Made by a program: the position numbers and the translations under genes. A DNA stretch of 64,000 nt from Amycolatopsis acidiphila (lineage in GTDB: Bacteria; Actinomycetota; Actinomycetes; Mycobacteriales; Pseudonocardiaceae). Below are positions 24,366 through 32,823 of this stretch, in pieces (within the stretch, counting starts at the first letter, position 1; the number at the start of each line of letters is the position of its first letter). The notes below the pieces were generated by a model. It was not told where the DNA came from. It did no database searches and saw only the letters and a program-made list of their open reading frames with translations. The stretch is from NCBI RefSeq assembly GCF_021391495.1, contig NZ_CP090063.1:6572001-6636000 (forward strand), written 5' to 3'.

Positions 24366-25795
24366 TACTCCAGCCGGACTTCGTGATCGGTGCTGGTGAG
24401 GGGGTGTCGGAGATGGGTGCGGCCGCCAGTTGATCATGGTCGGTTGTGTGGACTTCCCAAGATCGGCTGGCGGCCGCGGGCCCCAGCATAAACCCTGCTC
24501 GCTGGCAGGCGATGTTCGATGAGCTGACCGCGCGGATCGCGGGCCGTTTCAGCCGGGTCGAGCCCCGTCGTCGGGCGGAGAAACTGTTGCTGGGTCTGGT
24601 GTCTGAGCTGCCGCGGAAGAACTGTTGGACCATCGCCGAGCATGTCGGAGACGCGACACCAGACGGCCTGCAGCACCTGCTCGCGCGGGCGGTGTGGGAT
24701 GCCGACGCGGTGCGTGACGACCTGCGCGACTACGTCTGCGACCACCTCGGCAGCCAGAACGCAGTCCTGATCGTCGATGAGACCGGAGACTTGAAGAAGG
24801 GCACGCGCACCGTTGGGGTGCAACGTCAATACACCGGAACCGCCGGTCGGATCGAGAACTCGCAGGTCGCGGTGTATCTGACGTATGCCACGACGGCCGG
24901 GCACGCGTTTATCGACCGGGCCTTGTATCTGCCGAAGTCCTGGACGAGCGACCGCGAACGCTGCGCCGCGGCTGGGATCAGCGAGAACATGCAGTTCGCG
25001 ACCAAACCCGCCCTGGCCACCACCATGATCACCCGAGCCCTCGATGCCGGAGTTGATGCGCCGTGGGTGACCGGCGACGAGGTCTACGGCGCCGACCCCA
25101 CGCTGCGCGCGGAACTGGAGCGCCGTGGCGTCGGCTATGTGCTGGCCATCGGATGCGACCGCCGCGTCACTACCGGAGCGGGGACGTTCCGCCCGGACGA
25201 GTTGGCCACCCGACTACCGAAACATGTGTGGCAACGCCTGTCGGCCGGTACCGGGGCGAAGGGACACCGCTTCTACGACTGGGCTTTGGTCGACATTGAT
25301 CAGGATGCCGAGGTGGGCGGGCATCGGTGGCTGCTGATCCGACGCAACCGCCGCACCAGAGAGTTGGCGTTCTACCGCTGCTACGCGCCCACCCCCGTCG
25401 CGTTGCCCGTTCTGGTTCGCGTGGCTGGAACCCGCTGGCGTGTCGAAGAATCCTTTCAAACCGGCAAAGGTCTGGCAGGCCTGGACCAGCACCAGGTCCG
25501 CCGCTGGCTCTCATGGCATCGCTGGACCGTTCTGGCGATGCTCGCGCACGCGTTCCTCACCGTCCTCGCCGCGACCGAACCCACCCAGACACCAACATCC
25601 ACCCGCTGGATTTCCTTGACCTGCAACGAAGTCCAACACCTGTTCGCCACGATCACCACCACGCTGATCACAGGCACCACGCACCACCTACGCTTCTCAG
25701 CCTGGCGCCGACAGCATCAACACCGAGCCCGACAGGCCCACTACCAGCGGCAATCCACCCGAGAACCATAAACATCACGATCTACGGCTGGAGTA
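24366..25795. mobile_element. IS701-family insertion sequence
   Basis: The 1430-base element is flanked by a 4-base duplication TTAG (24362-24365 and 25796-25799), the YTAR type usual for IS701. Its ends are inverted repeats: TACTCCAGCCG on the left and its complement CGGCTGGAGTA on the right, with further matches (CGTGATC) inward. It carries one intact transposase gene. Confidence 0.88.
24446..25771 (+). CDS. IS701 family transposase
   Basis: A 441-residue DDE transposase of the IS701 group. IVDETGDLKKGTRTVGVQRQY (about 112-132) holds the first Asp, TGDEVYGADPTLR (about 211-223) the second, and RWRVEESFQTGKGLAGLDQHQ (about 330-350) the catalytic Glu with the YREK-like region. It starts with GTG at 24446, 81 bases inside the element. 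It appears complete. Confidence 0.93.
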   Translation: MWTSQDRLAAAGPSINPARWQAMFDELTARIAGRFSRVEPRRRAEKLLLGLVSELPRKNCWTIAEHVGDATPDGLQHLLARAVWDADAVRDDLRDYVCDHLGSQNAVLIVDETGDLKKGTRTVGVQRQYTGTAGRIENSQVAVYLTYATTAGHAFIDRALYLPKSWTSDRERCAAAGISENMQFATKPALATTMITRALDAGVDAPWVTGDEVYGADPTLRAELERRGVGYVLAIGCDRRVTTGAGTFRPDELATRLPKHVWQRLSAGTGAKGHRFYDWALVDIDQDAEVGGHRWLLIRRNRRTRELAFYRCYAPTPVALPVLVRVAGTRWRVEESFQTGKGLAGLDQHQVRRWLSWHRWTVLAMLAHAFLTVLAATEPTQTPTSTRWISLTCNEVQHLFATITTTLITGTTHHLRFSAWRRQHQHRARQAHYQRQSTREP

Positions 25796-25801
25796 TTAGA
25801 C

Positions 25802-25840
25802 GAAGAATCCGCTGAGAATTCTCAGCAAATTCTTCTCAGC
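25802..25840. promoter_or_regulatory. Nested palindrome and direct repeat upstream of the HtrA-like gene
   Basis: GCTGAGAATTCTCAGC (25811-25826) is a perfect 16-base palindrome. Outer arms GAAGAAT (25802-25808) and ATTCTTC (25830-25836) extend it. TTCTCAGC occurs twice in direct order (25819-25826, 25833-25840) with a 6-base gap, like an OmpR-type response-regulator site; in mycobacteria MprA binds CTCAG-type repeats before the related pepD gene. It might equally be the terminator of the former erm gene, whose original stop lies in it. Confidence 0.5.
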
Positions 25841-25896
25841 TGTTTTCTGGGTTGTTCCACAGGTTTTTCACAACAACGAGCACGATGGTGGATGCC

Positions 25897-26835
25897 ATGA
25901 GCGAGAACGACTTCCGGCCGGGCCACGCGGGTGGATACCAGCCGCAGCAGCAGAGCCACCCGTACTACGGGCAGCAGCAGCCCAATCCCGCCGTGCAGGT
26001 CCTCGCACCGCCGCCGCGCCGCAAGGGCAAGCGGGTCGCGGTTCTGATCAGCGCCACTGCGGTCGCGGCCGCACTGGTCGGCGGCGCGAGCGGGGCCGCG
26101 ATCGTCGGCTTCGAGAGCGGTTCGGCTGCCGCGCCGACCTCCACGACCGCCGCCCAGACCGTCTCCGGTTCGACGAACACCGACGTCAGTGCCGTCGCCG
26201 CGAAGGTGCTACCCAGCGTCGTCGAGGTGAACGTCACCACCAGTCAGGGTGAAGCCATCGGGTCGGGGGTGATCCTCAGTTCCGACGGCAAGATCCTCAC
26301 CAACGCGCACGTGGTGTCCGACGCGGGAAGCGTCACCGTCACCCTGTCCGACGGCACCAAGTACCAGGCGAGCGTGCTCGGCGCGGACACCACCGCCGAC
26401 ATCGCCGTCCTGCAGGCGAAGGGCGCCAGCGGCCTCACCGCCGCCACCCTCGGCGACTCCAGCCAGCTGCAGGTCGGGCAGGAGGTCGTGGCCATCGGCT
26501 CCCCCGCCGGCCTGCAGAACACCGTCACGTCCGGCATCGTCAGCGCGCTCAACCGGCAGCTGTCGGACATCGGCACCGGCGATGGGCAGCAGTCCTCGCC
26601 GTTCGGGCAGACGGCCGACCAGACGAGCGGCTCGCCCAGCTACACCGCCATCCAGACCGACGCCGCCATCAACCAGGGCAACTCCGGTGGCGCCCTGGTC
26701 AACATGGCCGGACAGGTCATCGGCATCAACTCGGCGCTCTACAGCCCTTCGTCGTCCGCGGGATCGGTCGGCATCGGCTTCGCCATCCCGATCAACGACG
26801 CGAAAACCATCGTGAGCCAGATTGAGAACGACTGA
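25897..26835 (+). CDS. HtrA-like trypsin-type serine protease, membrane-anchored, no PDZ domain
   Basis: A 312-residue protein with a Gln/Pro-rich cytoplasmic N-terminus (1-45), one membrane helix (about 47-71), a Ser/Thr-rich linker and a protease domain. Catalytic residues are His138 (LTNAHVV), Asp168 (TTADIAVL) and Ser263 (GNSGGALV). Family members with PDZ are longer; this one stops after the protease domain. It probably acts outside the membrane on misfolded proteins. I chose the ATG at 25897; an ATG at 25885 would add four residues. The direct repeat just upstream suggests envelope-stress control. Confidence 0.9.
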   Translation: MSENDFRPGHAGGYQPQQQSHPYYGQQQPNPAVQVLAPPPRRKGKRVAVLISATAVAAALVGGASGAAIVGFESGSAAAPTSTTAAQTVSGSTNTDVSAVAAKVLPSVVEVNVTTSQGEAIGSGVILSSDGKILTNAHVVSDAGSVTVTLSDGTKYQASVLGADTTADIAVLQAKGASGLTAATLGDSSQLQVGQEVVAIGSPAGLQNTVTSGIVSALNRQLSDIGTGDGQQSSPFGQTADQTSGSPSYTAIQTDAAINQGNSGGALVNMAGQVIGINSALYSPSSSAGSVGIGFAIPINDAKTIVSQIEND

Positions 26836-26929
26836 GCCGGTCGGGGAGCAGCGGAACGGGTCGCGGTCGGGGCGGCCCGTTCCGCTGTGTCGTGGCACGG
26901 ACACAGAGGCGGCGCGTTAAGGTTTTTCG

Positions 26930-27538
26930 GTGACCGACCGTCTTGTCTGGATCGACTGCGAAATGACGGGGCTCGACCTCGCCAAAGACGCACTGATCGA
27001 AATCGCCGTCCTGGTGACCGACGCCGAGCTGAACATCCTCGGCGAAGGTCTCGACCTCGTCATCCATGCGGACGACGAGCAGCTGGGCAACATGCCCGAC
27101 GTGGTCCGTGAGATGCACGCCAAGTCGGGGCTCACCGAAGAGGTCCGCCGCTCGACGGTCACCCTCGAAGAGGCCGAGCAGCAGGTCCTCGCCTATGTGC
27201 GCCGGTACGTGCCGGACCCGAAGAGCGCGCCGCTGGCCGGCAACTCCATCGGCACCGACCGCGGGTTCATCGCGCGGGACATGCCCGCACTCGACAGCCA
27301 CCTGCACTACCGGATGGTCGACGTCTCCTCGGTCAAGGAGCTCGTCCGCCGGTGGTACCCGCGCATCTACTACGCGAAGCCGGAGAAGGGCCTCGCGCAC
27401 CGCGCGCTCGCGGACATCCGGGAGTCCATCGGCGAGCTCGACTACTACCGGAAGACAGCCTTCGTGCCGCAGCCAGGGCCGACCAGCGACCAGGCGCGCG
27501 CCGCGGCCGCTGAAGTGCAGCAACGCCACGGTGGGTAA
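26930..27538 (+). CDS. orn: Oligoribonuclease
   Basis: A 202-residue 3'-5' exonuclease of the DEDDh group that degrades 2-5 base RNAs, including pGpG from cyclic-di-GMP turnover. Motifs: [10 protein letters not shown] (about 7-16, DxE), [10 protein letters not shown] (about 104-113) and [11 protein letters not shown] (about 164-174, final H and D). GTG start at 26930. The tRNA-His gene follows, an order I recall from other actinobacteria. Confidence 0.95.
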   Translation: MTDRLVWIDCEMTGLDLAKDALIEIAVLVTDAELNILGEGLDLVIHADDEQLGNMPDVVREMHAKSGLTEEVRRSTVTLEEAEQQVLAYVRRYVPDPKSAPLAGNSIGTDRGFIARDMPALDSHLHYRMVDVSSVKELVRRWYPRIYYAKPEKGLAHRALADIRESIGELDYYRKTAFVPQPGPTSDQARAAAAEVQQRHGG

Positions 27539-27611
27539 CCCCCTGCGAAACCGCCGGAGCGGCACGCTACGATATCCCGGCTGAGGTTGACCGGTCACCG
27601 GTTCCTCGCGT

Positions 27612-27687
27612 GGTGGGTGTAGCTCAGATGGTAGAGCACCTGGTTGTGGTCCAGGATGTCGCGGGTTCGAGTCCCGTCACTCACCCA
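27612..27687 (+). tRNA. tRNA-His (anticodon GTG)
   Basis: A cloverleaf can be drawn: acceptor GTGGGTG/CACTCAC with one G-U pair, D arm AGCTC..GAGC, anticodon stem CCTGG/CCAGG around TTGTGGT, and T arm with GTTCGAGTC. An extra G at 27612 can serve as G-1 opposite C73, as in tRNA-His. The full CCA end is not clearly encoded. Confidence 0.93.
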
Positions 27688-27691
27688 ATGG

Positions 27692-27733
27692 CCCCACCGT
27701 GGTTGTCGCTTCGCGGCTGCCCCGGTGGGGTTT
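27692..27733 (+). terminator. Terminator after tRNA-His
   Basis: CCCCACCG (27692-27699) pairs with CGGTGGGG (27723-27730), followed by TTT. It lies a few bases after the tRNA. Confidence 0.6.
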
Positions 27734-27844
27734 CGTCGTTTCTGCGGGGGGCCGGCCCCAGGTGGGACCCTCTGTGAAGGGGGGTCGGTGGGGCATGCTA
27801 ATCTTTTCGAGTCGCTGAGGGGAGACCTGAGGCGAGCTGAGCAA

Positions 27845-27920
<76 letters not shown>

Positions 27921-27923
27921 TCA

Positions 27924-27949
27924 CCCCAGGTCTTCGGCCTGGGGTTTTT
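27924..27949 (+). terminator. Rho-independent terminator after tRNA-Lys
   Basis: CCCCAGG (27924-27930) pairs with CCTGGGG (27938-27944) and is followed directly by TTTTT. Confidence 0.85.
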
Positions 27950-28218
27950 GCTTTCAAGATCACGCCCTGGAGGGTGTCAGCCGCGGCAGGGTGGCGATTT
28001 TCCGGCCGACGGACACGTCGTGCGTGAGCGATGGCCGAGCGTGACCGAACTGGGGCGGCGATCTGGTGGGGCGTGAGCCTGCTCGTCGGCGACACGGAAC
28101 GCCTGACTTATCCGCAAGCATTCCAGCCGCCGGCCGCTCCGCGTTGCTCACCGTGGCGACATTGGCACCTGTCCTATGACCTGAGGTCTACGCTAAGGAT
28201 TCGCTCGACAGAGACGCT
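27950..28218. other. No gene seen
   Basis: About 270 bases of lower-GC sequence between the tRNA-Lys terminator and a decayed gene. Short frames have no recognisable content. There is no repeat of the tRNA 3' end here that would mark an integration site. Confidence 0.5.
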
Positions 28219-28792
28219 TTGCGGGACCTGCTCGGCGAGGTGGGTGACCTACAGGCCGATGCCGCCGACAGCAGGCGCTCGCTGATCGTTCTACGTGGTG
28301 CTCGTCGGCGCTACTCGTTCACGATCGACGGTCCGGACGATGTCGAGCCAGAGGACGTGCCGCCCGAGGTGACCAACGCCGTCCTCGGGGCCCGCCACCT
28401 GTACTCGATCATGGTCGAAGGCACCGCCTTGTCGGAGATTCCACACGCACTTCGCTTCGCCAAGCGGCTTGCTCTGGTGGTCAACGGCGCGATGATCGAC
28501 CAGCAGACCAGCACGCTGTGGTCGCGCTCGAAGTCATGTCATCCAGAAACCGCCCCGCGAGACCCGCGCGTCGGTTGGCCTGGTCTGGTGCTGCCTGCGT
28601 GAGGACGTCCCAGATGACGCACCAGCCTTGTTCACCTCAGCGGCTGAACGTCTGTTGCCCGAGGCGCTGCCGCGCCGCTTCGGGGAGTACGAACCATTCC
28701 AAGCGTGGCGTGCAGCGACTTCGTCCCAAACGTGCGCCGGTTTCCGCTGGCAGGAGGGAAAATGTTGCGCTCGCGTTAAGGGTCTGCGCTGA
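28219..28792 (+). pseudogene. Decayed hypothetical protein gene
   Basis: One frame reads RDLLGEVGDLQADAADSRRS through GARHLYSIMVEGTALSEIPH to about 28535. A second frame then reads QKPPRETRASVGLVW and LLPEALPRRFGEYEPFQAW and ends at 28792. The two halves look like one protein of about 190 residues with a frameshift near 28540, and codon bias switches frame at that point. I recognise a general actinobacterial hypothetical protein but no function. The overall GC is lower than in neighbouring genes. Confidence 0.5.
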
Positions 28793-28815
28793 CTGGTTTC
28801 ACCATCTGGTCGCGC

Positions 28816-28865
28816 TTGTGGTTCCCGAATCGGGCGACCTATAGTTCGGCAGACGTCAGACGTCC
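28816..28865 (+). promoter_or_regulatory. Promoter and GntR-type operator of the ubiD operon
   Basis: TTGTGG (28816-28821), an 18-base spacer and TATAGT (28840-28845) form a promoter. The operator AGACGTC-A-GACGTCC (28851-28865) starts at the expected transcription start point. It matches the site before gntR (31932-31946) at 13 of 15 positions, so the same repressor probably controls both. Confidence 0.65.
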
Positions 28866-28881
28866 TATCGAGGAGGCAGTC

Positions 28882-29150
28882 GTGGCGGAGCAGCTCGGCA
28901 GGCCGGCCGCGTGGGCATCGGCGTGATGGTCCACATGGGAACGTCCTCGGTCAAGGAGACCGCGCTGGACGACGCGCGGGCTGTCCGAGTTCCTGATGCG
29001 CGCGCAGCGGCTGGGCTGCCGTTCTCGCGCGTCTGCTGGGGAACCGACCACCCCGCTGGCGGCAGACCGACAGTGTCGCTGCCCAAGCTCGCGCTCGTCA
29101 TCGACCGGCCGGCGTCGCGGGAACCGCGTCGGAGAGGACAAGAGTCATGA
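28882..29150 (+). pseudogene. Remnant of a luciferase-like (LLM) enzyme N-terminus ahead of ubiD
   Basis: A GTG at 28882 with GAGGAGG starts a 14-codon frame that stops in TGATG; the next frame (28926-29150) ends in the ATGA of ubiD. Spliced across frames the text reads VGIGVMVHMG, SSVKETALDDAR, LSEFLMRAQRLGC and FSRVCWGTDH, like the start of an LLM-class monooxygenase. High third-position GC moves between frames at each join, which is a sign of indel decay. Alternatively the chain of coupled small frames is just a leader that carries ribosomes to ubiD. Confidence 0.4.
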
Positions 29151-30580
29151 CGAAGGACCTCCGGACTTTTCTGACCGACCTGGTGAAGCAGGACCCGGGA
29201 AGCCTCAAGCGGGTGTCCGCGCCCGTCGACCCCCGGTTCGGTATCACCGCGTACGGGGCGTTCTACGACAAACGCGCCGAATACCCCGCTCTGCTGTTCA
29301 CGGATGTGTCCGGGGTGGACGTCCCGTGCCTGACCAACCTGGTGGCCACCCACGACCGGATGGCGCTGGCGCTGGGTGTGCCGGTCGAGACGCTGACCCA
29401 CTCCTCGATCGCCGGTCAGGGCCGTGCCGCGCAGCCGCCGGTCCAGGTCCCCGCAGGGCAGGCCCCGGTGCAGGAGGTGGTGTGGCGCGGCGACGAGGCG
29501 GACCTGACGCGCCTGCCGATTCCCACGCACAACGAGCTCGACGGCGGCCCGTTCCTCACCGCCGCCGTCGCGGTCATGCGGGACCCGGAGTCGGGCCGGC
29601 TCAACGCGGGGATCTACCGCCACCACGTCTACGACGGCAAGCGCATGGGCGTCTGGTTCTTCGGCTCGCACGACGGCGGGACCATCCACCGCCGCCACGC
29701 CGAACGCGGCGAGCCCACGCCGATCGCGATCGTCATCGGGCATCACCCCGCGTTCCTGATGGGCGCGGTGTCGCGGGTGCCGGGCGTCGGCGGCGAGTAC
29801 GAGGCGGCCGGCGCGTTCCTCGGGGAACCGGTGGAGCTCGTCGAGGCGCTGACCTCGGACCTGCTCGTGCCGGCGCGGGCCGAGATCGTGATCGAGGGCC
29901 ACATCCTGCCCGGCGACCTGGCCGAGGAGGGCCCGTTCGCGGAGTGGCCTGGCCACTACGTCGGCGGCGGGCGCAAGCCGGTGATCGAGGTCGACGCGAT
30001 CACGATGCGCCGGGACGCGATCTTCCAGGACATCCAGGCCTCCGGCCGCGAACACCGGCTGATGGGCGCCCTGCCCCGGATCGCAAGTGTGCACGAAGCC
30101 GTGCGGCAGAAGGTTCCCGGGCTCAAGGCGGTCAACATCCCGCTGCACACCCGGATGCACTGCTACCTCTCCATCCGCAAGGAGCTCGACAGCGACCCCA
30201 CCCGCGCCGCCTTCGCCGCGTTCAACACCGAACCGGAGAACCTGCGCGCGGTCGTCGTCGTGGACGACGACATCGACGTCTACGACGAGCGCGAGGTCTC
30301 CTGGGCCATCGGCACCCGTTTCGACGCGGCACAGGACCTGCAGATCATCCCGCGCTGGAACGGCCCCGGCGGGCTGCTGCCGACCAACTGGACCTACGAC
30401 GCCGAAGGCGGCCGCAGCCCGCGCATGTCCTCCGCCGTGATCATCGACGCGACGAAGCCCGCGCCCCCGATCGTCTTCCCACCGCGGGCGCGCGTGCCGG
30501 AAGAGGCGGTGTCCGCCGTGGACACCGCAGCCGTGCACGACGTCACCTCCACCGATCTGTGGGACCAGCGACTTCCTTGA
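29147..30580 (+). CDS. UbiD family prenylated-FMN-dependent decarboxylase
   Basis: A 477-residue UbiD enzyme that removes a carboxyl group from an aromatic, heteroaromatic or alpha,beta-unsaturated acid. The prFMN-binding segment GRLNAGIYRHHVYDGKRMG (Asn153, Arg158) and EEGPFAEWPGHY (Glu261, Glu266) give the family E-R-E catalytic set. No ubiX is present in the window, so prFMN must come from elsewhere. The ATG overlaps the preceding small frame (ATGA) and an MFS transporter follows after 16 bases. Regulation is by the operator at 28851. The substrate is discussed under findings. Confidence 0.92.
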   Translation: MTKDLRTFLTDLVKQDPGSLKRVSAPVDPRFGITAYGAFYDKRAEYPALLFTDVSGVDVPCLTNLVATHDRMALALGVPVETLTHSSIAGQGRAAQPPVQVPAGQAPVQEVVWRGDEADLTRLPIPTHNELDGGPFLTAAVAVMRDPESGRLNAGIYRHHVYDGKRMGVWFFGSHDGGTIHRRHAERGEPTPIAIVIGHHPAFLMGAVSRVPGVGGEYEAAGAFLGEPVELVEALTSDLLVPARAEIVIEGHILPGDLAEEGPFAEWPGHYVGGGRKPVIEVDAITMRRDAIFQDIQASGREHRLMGALPRIASVHEAVRQKVPGLKAVNIPLHTRMHCYLSIRKELDSDPTRAAFAAFNTEPENLRAVVVVDDDIDVYDEREVSWAIGTRFDAAQDLQIIPRWNGPGGLLPTNWTYDAEGGRSPRMSSAVIIDATKPAPPIVFPPRARVPEEAVSAVDTAAVHDVTSTDLWDQRLP

Positions 30581-30596
30581 ACGGAGGAGGAGTTCG

Positions 30597-31880
30597 ATGC
30601 CACGAACCAACATCGGTGACGAGGTGCGCGCCGACGAACCCCGGGGGTGGCTGCGCAGCCTGGGCCGCACGGAATGGGCGGCGCTCGGGGTCACCATGCT
30701 GTTCTGGACCTTCGACGGCTACGAGACGTTCGCGCTCATCACCACCGGCCCGGCGTCGCTGCGCGACCTGCTGCCCGCGTCCGGGCTGGCGCACCTGTCC
30801 CAGTACTTCGCCTACCTGCTCGCGATCAGCCTCGCCGGCTGGACGATCGGCGGCGTGGTCGGCGGGTTCGCCGGGGACCGGTTGGGCCGCCGCCGCACGA
30901 TGATCGGCGCCGTGGTGCTGTACGGCCTGTTCACCGGGTTGTCCGCGCTGGCGCAGAACTGGGAGACGCTCGCGGTCACCCGGTTGCTCACCGGGCTCGG
31001 CATCGGCGCGGAGTGGGCGGTGGGCGTCTCGCTGCTGCAGGAGATCCTCCCGGCGCGCGCCCGCACCAAGGGTGCCGGGCTCCTCCAGGGCACCTTCTCC
31101 GCCGGTGGCCTGCTCGTCTCGCTGCTGTGGGTGCTGTTCAACTCCTCGCAAACCGTTTCGTGGCGCTACATCTACCTCGTCGGCGTGCTGCCCGCGTTCC
31201 TCGTGATCGCGTTGCGCCGCGCGATCCCCGAGTCGCGGAAGTGGACCGCGCAGCGGCGCGCCTCGGCCCGCGAGCTCATCCAGCAGCTCGCGGCACCGGT
31301 GCTGCGCAAGCGGCTCGGCCTGGCGCTGCTGGTCTCCGTCGCGATCACGGTCGGCTTCTGGGCCAGCAGCTCCTACATCCCCACCTACGTCGGCGCGCTC
31401 GCCCCGGGACCGCGCGCGAGCTTCTACACCGGCTGGGCGTCGGCCCTCTACAACGTGGGCGAGATCGCGGGCTGCGTGGTCTTCGGCTTCTGGGCGGAGC
31501 GCTGGGGACGGCGGCTGACCACCGTCGGCTACTTCGTGGCCGCAGTCGTGATCATCCCGGTGGTCTTCCTGCTCGTGCACGACGCGGGCACGGCGGTCCT
31601 GCTGCAGCTGGTCGCCGGGTACGCGGCGGGCGGCATCTTCAGCTGGTACACCGTGCACACCCCGGAGCTGTTCCCCACCGCCGTGCGTGCCAGCGCGATC
31701 GGCACGATCTTCAACCTCACCCGGGTGCTCGCCTCTGTGGGCGCGCTGGTGACCGGCCTGCTGGCCTCGGTCGTCGGCGGCGTGGGCAACGCCGCCGCGC
31801 TCAGCGCGGTCGTCTACCTGCTCGGGATCGGCGCGGTACTGTTCCTGCCCGAGACGCGGGGCCGGCCGCTACCGTCCTGA
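30597..31880 (+). CDS. MFS transporter (aromatic acid/sugar proton symporter type)
   Basis: A 427-residue 12-helix permease of the major facilitator superfamily. GFAGDRLGRRRTM (about 90-102, loop 2-3 motif), RLLTGLGIGAEWAVGVSLLQE and WAERWGRRLTTVGY (about 300-313) match the sialate/aromatic acid:H+ symporters. Start ATG 30597 with GGAGGAGG. It probably imports the acid that UbiD decarboxylates. Confidence 0.88.
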   Translation: MPRTNIGDEVRADEPRGWLRSLGRTEWAALGVTMLFWTFDGYETFALITTGPASLRDLLPASGLAHLSQYFAYLLAISLAGWTIGGVVGGFAGDRLGRRRTMIGAVVLYGLFTGLSALAQNWETLAVTRLLTGLGIGAEWAVGVSLLQEILPARARTKGAGLLQGTFSAGGLLVSLLWVLFNSSQTVSWRYIYLVGVLPAFLVIALRRAIPESRKWTAQRRASARELIQQLAAPVLRKRLGLALLVSVAITVGFWASSSYIPTYVGALAPGPRASFYTGWASALYNVGEIAGCVVFGFWAERWGRRLTTVGYFVAAVVIIPVVFLLVHDAGTAVLLQLVAGYAAGGIFSWYTVHTPELFPTAVRASAIGTIFNLTRVLASVGALVTGLLASVVGGVGNAAALSAVVYLLGIGAVLFLPETRGRPLPS

Positions 31881-31931
31881 CCAGGCGTTGTCCGGAGCCG
31901 GCAGGCGCGTGGGATATTTCTCAAATAGGCT

Positions 31932-31946
31932 AGACGTCCGACGTCT
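31932..31946. promoter_or_regulatory. GntR-type operator before gntR
   Basis: AGACGTC-C-GACGTCT is a perfect 7-1-7 palindrome, preceded by a -10-like TAGGCT (31926-31931). It lies 26 bases upstream of the leader ATG. With the nearly identical site at 28851-28865 it defines a two-promoter regulon. Confidence 0.7.
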
Positions 31947-31971
31947 GTCAACTACGGTTTCTGGAGGAGCC

Positions 31972-32019
31972 ATGGCGACAGCACCGCCGTCCGGCTCCGG
32001 GACGGAGGGCCGCGAGTGA
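31972..32019 (+). CDS. 15-codon leader ORF coupled to gntR
   Basis: MATAPPSGSGTEGRE begins with ATG 31972 after a strong GGAGGAG and stops in the GTGA that also starts gntR. The regulator has no ribosome-binding site of its own, so its translation depends on this small frame. The peptide itself looks like a linker with no evident function. Confidence 0.45.
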   Translation: MATAPPSGSGTEGRE

Positions 32020-32792
32020 TCACCCGAAACCCGGCCGGGGCGAAGAAGCCGGTGACCATCGAGACGGTCACCGCCGACTCCTACCGCCAGGCCAAGGACC
32101 GGCTGCGCGACGCCATCGCCCGGCTCGGCGAGGAGGGCCGGTTCCGGCTGCCCTCGGAGGCCGAGCTGAGCACCGCGCTCGGCGTCAGCCGCGCCACGAT
32201 CCGCTCGGCCCTGCAGTCCCTGCAGAAGGAAGGCCGCATCCGGCGGCTGCACGGCCAGGGCACGTTCATCAACCGGCACGCGATCGGCATCGGCGCCAAC
32301 CTCGCCGAGGCGAGCCCGTTCATCGACCTGCTCGAGCAGGCGGGCTACCGGCCGGGCGTGCGCACGCTCGACCAGCGGGTCGTCGCGCTCGACCAGGAGC
32401 TCGCCGCGTCGCTGGAGCTCCCCGTCGGCGACCGGGCGCTGCGCATCGAGCGGGTCTTCGAGGCCAACGGCGAACCGGCGGTGCACAGCGTCGACTACGT
32501 CCCGGCCAACCTGCTCGGCGACCACCCCGAGGAGCGGGACCCGCGGCGCTCGACGTTCGAGTTCGTCGAGGTCGGCGCCGGGCTGTCGGTCTGCTACTCC
32601 GTCGCCGAGGTGCGCCCGGTGCTGCCGCCGCGGCCGGTCGTCACCGCGCTGGACGTCAAGCGCTCGCACCCGGTGCTGCGGCTGCGGCACACCCACATCA
32701 GGGCGAACGAGCTGCCGGTGGCGGTGACCGTTGTCCACGTCAACGACGACTACCTGCGGTTCTCCGTGATCCGCACCTACCTGGACCAGTGA
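32016..32792 (+). CDS. GntR family regulator (HutC/UTRA type)
   Basis: A 258-residue repressor. The winged helix LPSEAELSTALGVSRATIRSAL (about 45-66) with RIRRLHGQGTFI wing is followed by a UTRA ligand domain (about 95-255). It probably binds AGACGTCnGACGTCT at 28851 and 31932 and is released by a pathway intermediate. It heads the second transcription unit, with the LLM enzyme 31 bases after its stop. Confidence 0.88.
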   Translation: MITRNPAGAKKPVTIETVTADSYRQAKDRLRDAIARLGEEGRFRLPSEAELSTALGVSRATIRSALQSLQKEGRIRRLHGQGTFINRHAIGIGANLAEASPFIDLLEQAGYRPGVRTLDQRVVALDQELAASLELPVGDRALRIERVFEANGEPAVHSVDYVPANLLGDHPEERDPRRSTFEFVEVGAGLSVCYSVAEVRPVLPPRPVVTALDVKRSHPVLRLRHTHIRANELPVAVTVVHVNDDYLRFSVIRTYLDQ

Positions 32793-32823
32793 GCAAGCCT
32801 TCCCGGCGAACCTGAGGAGCCCC

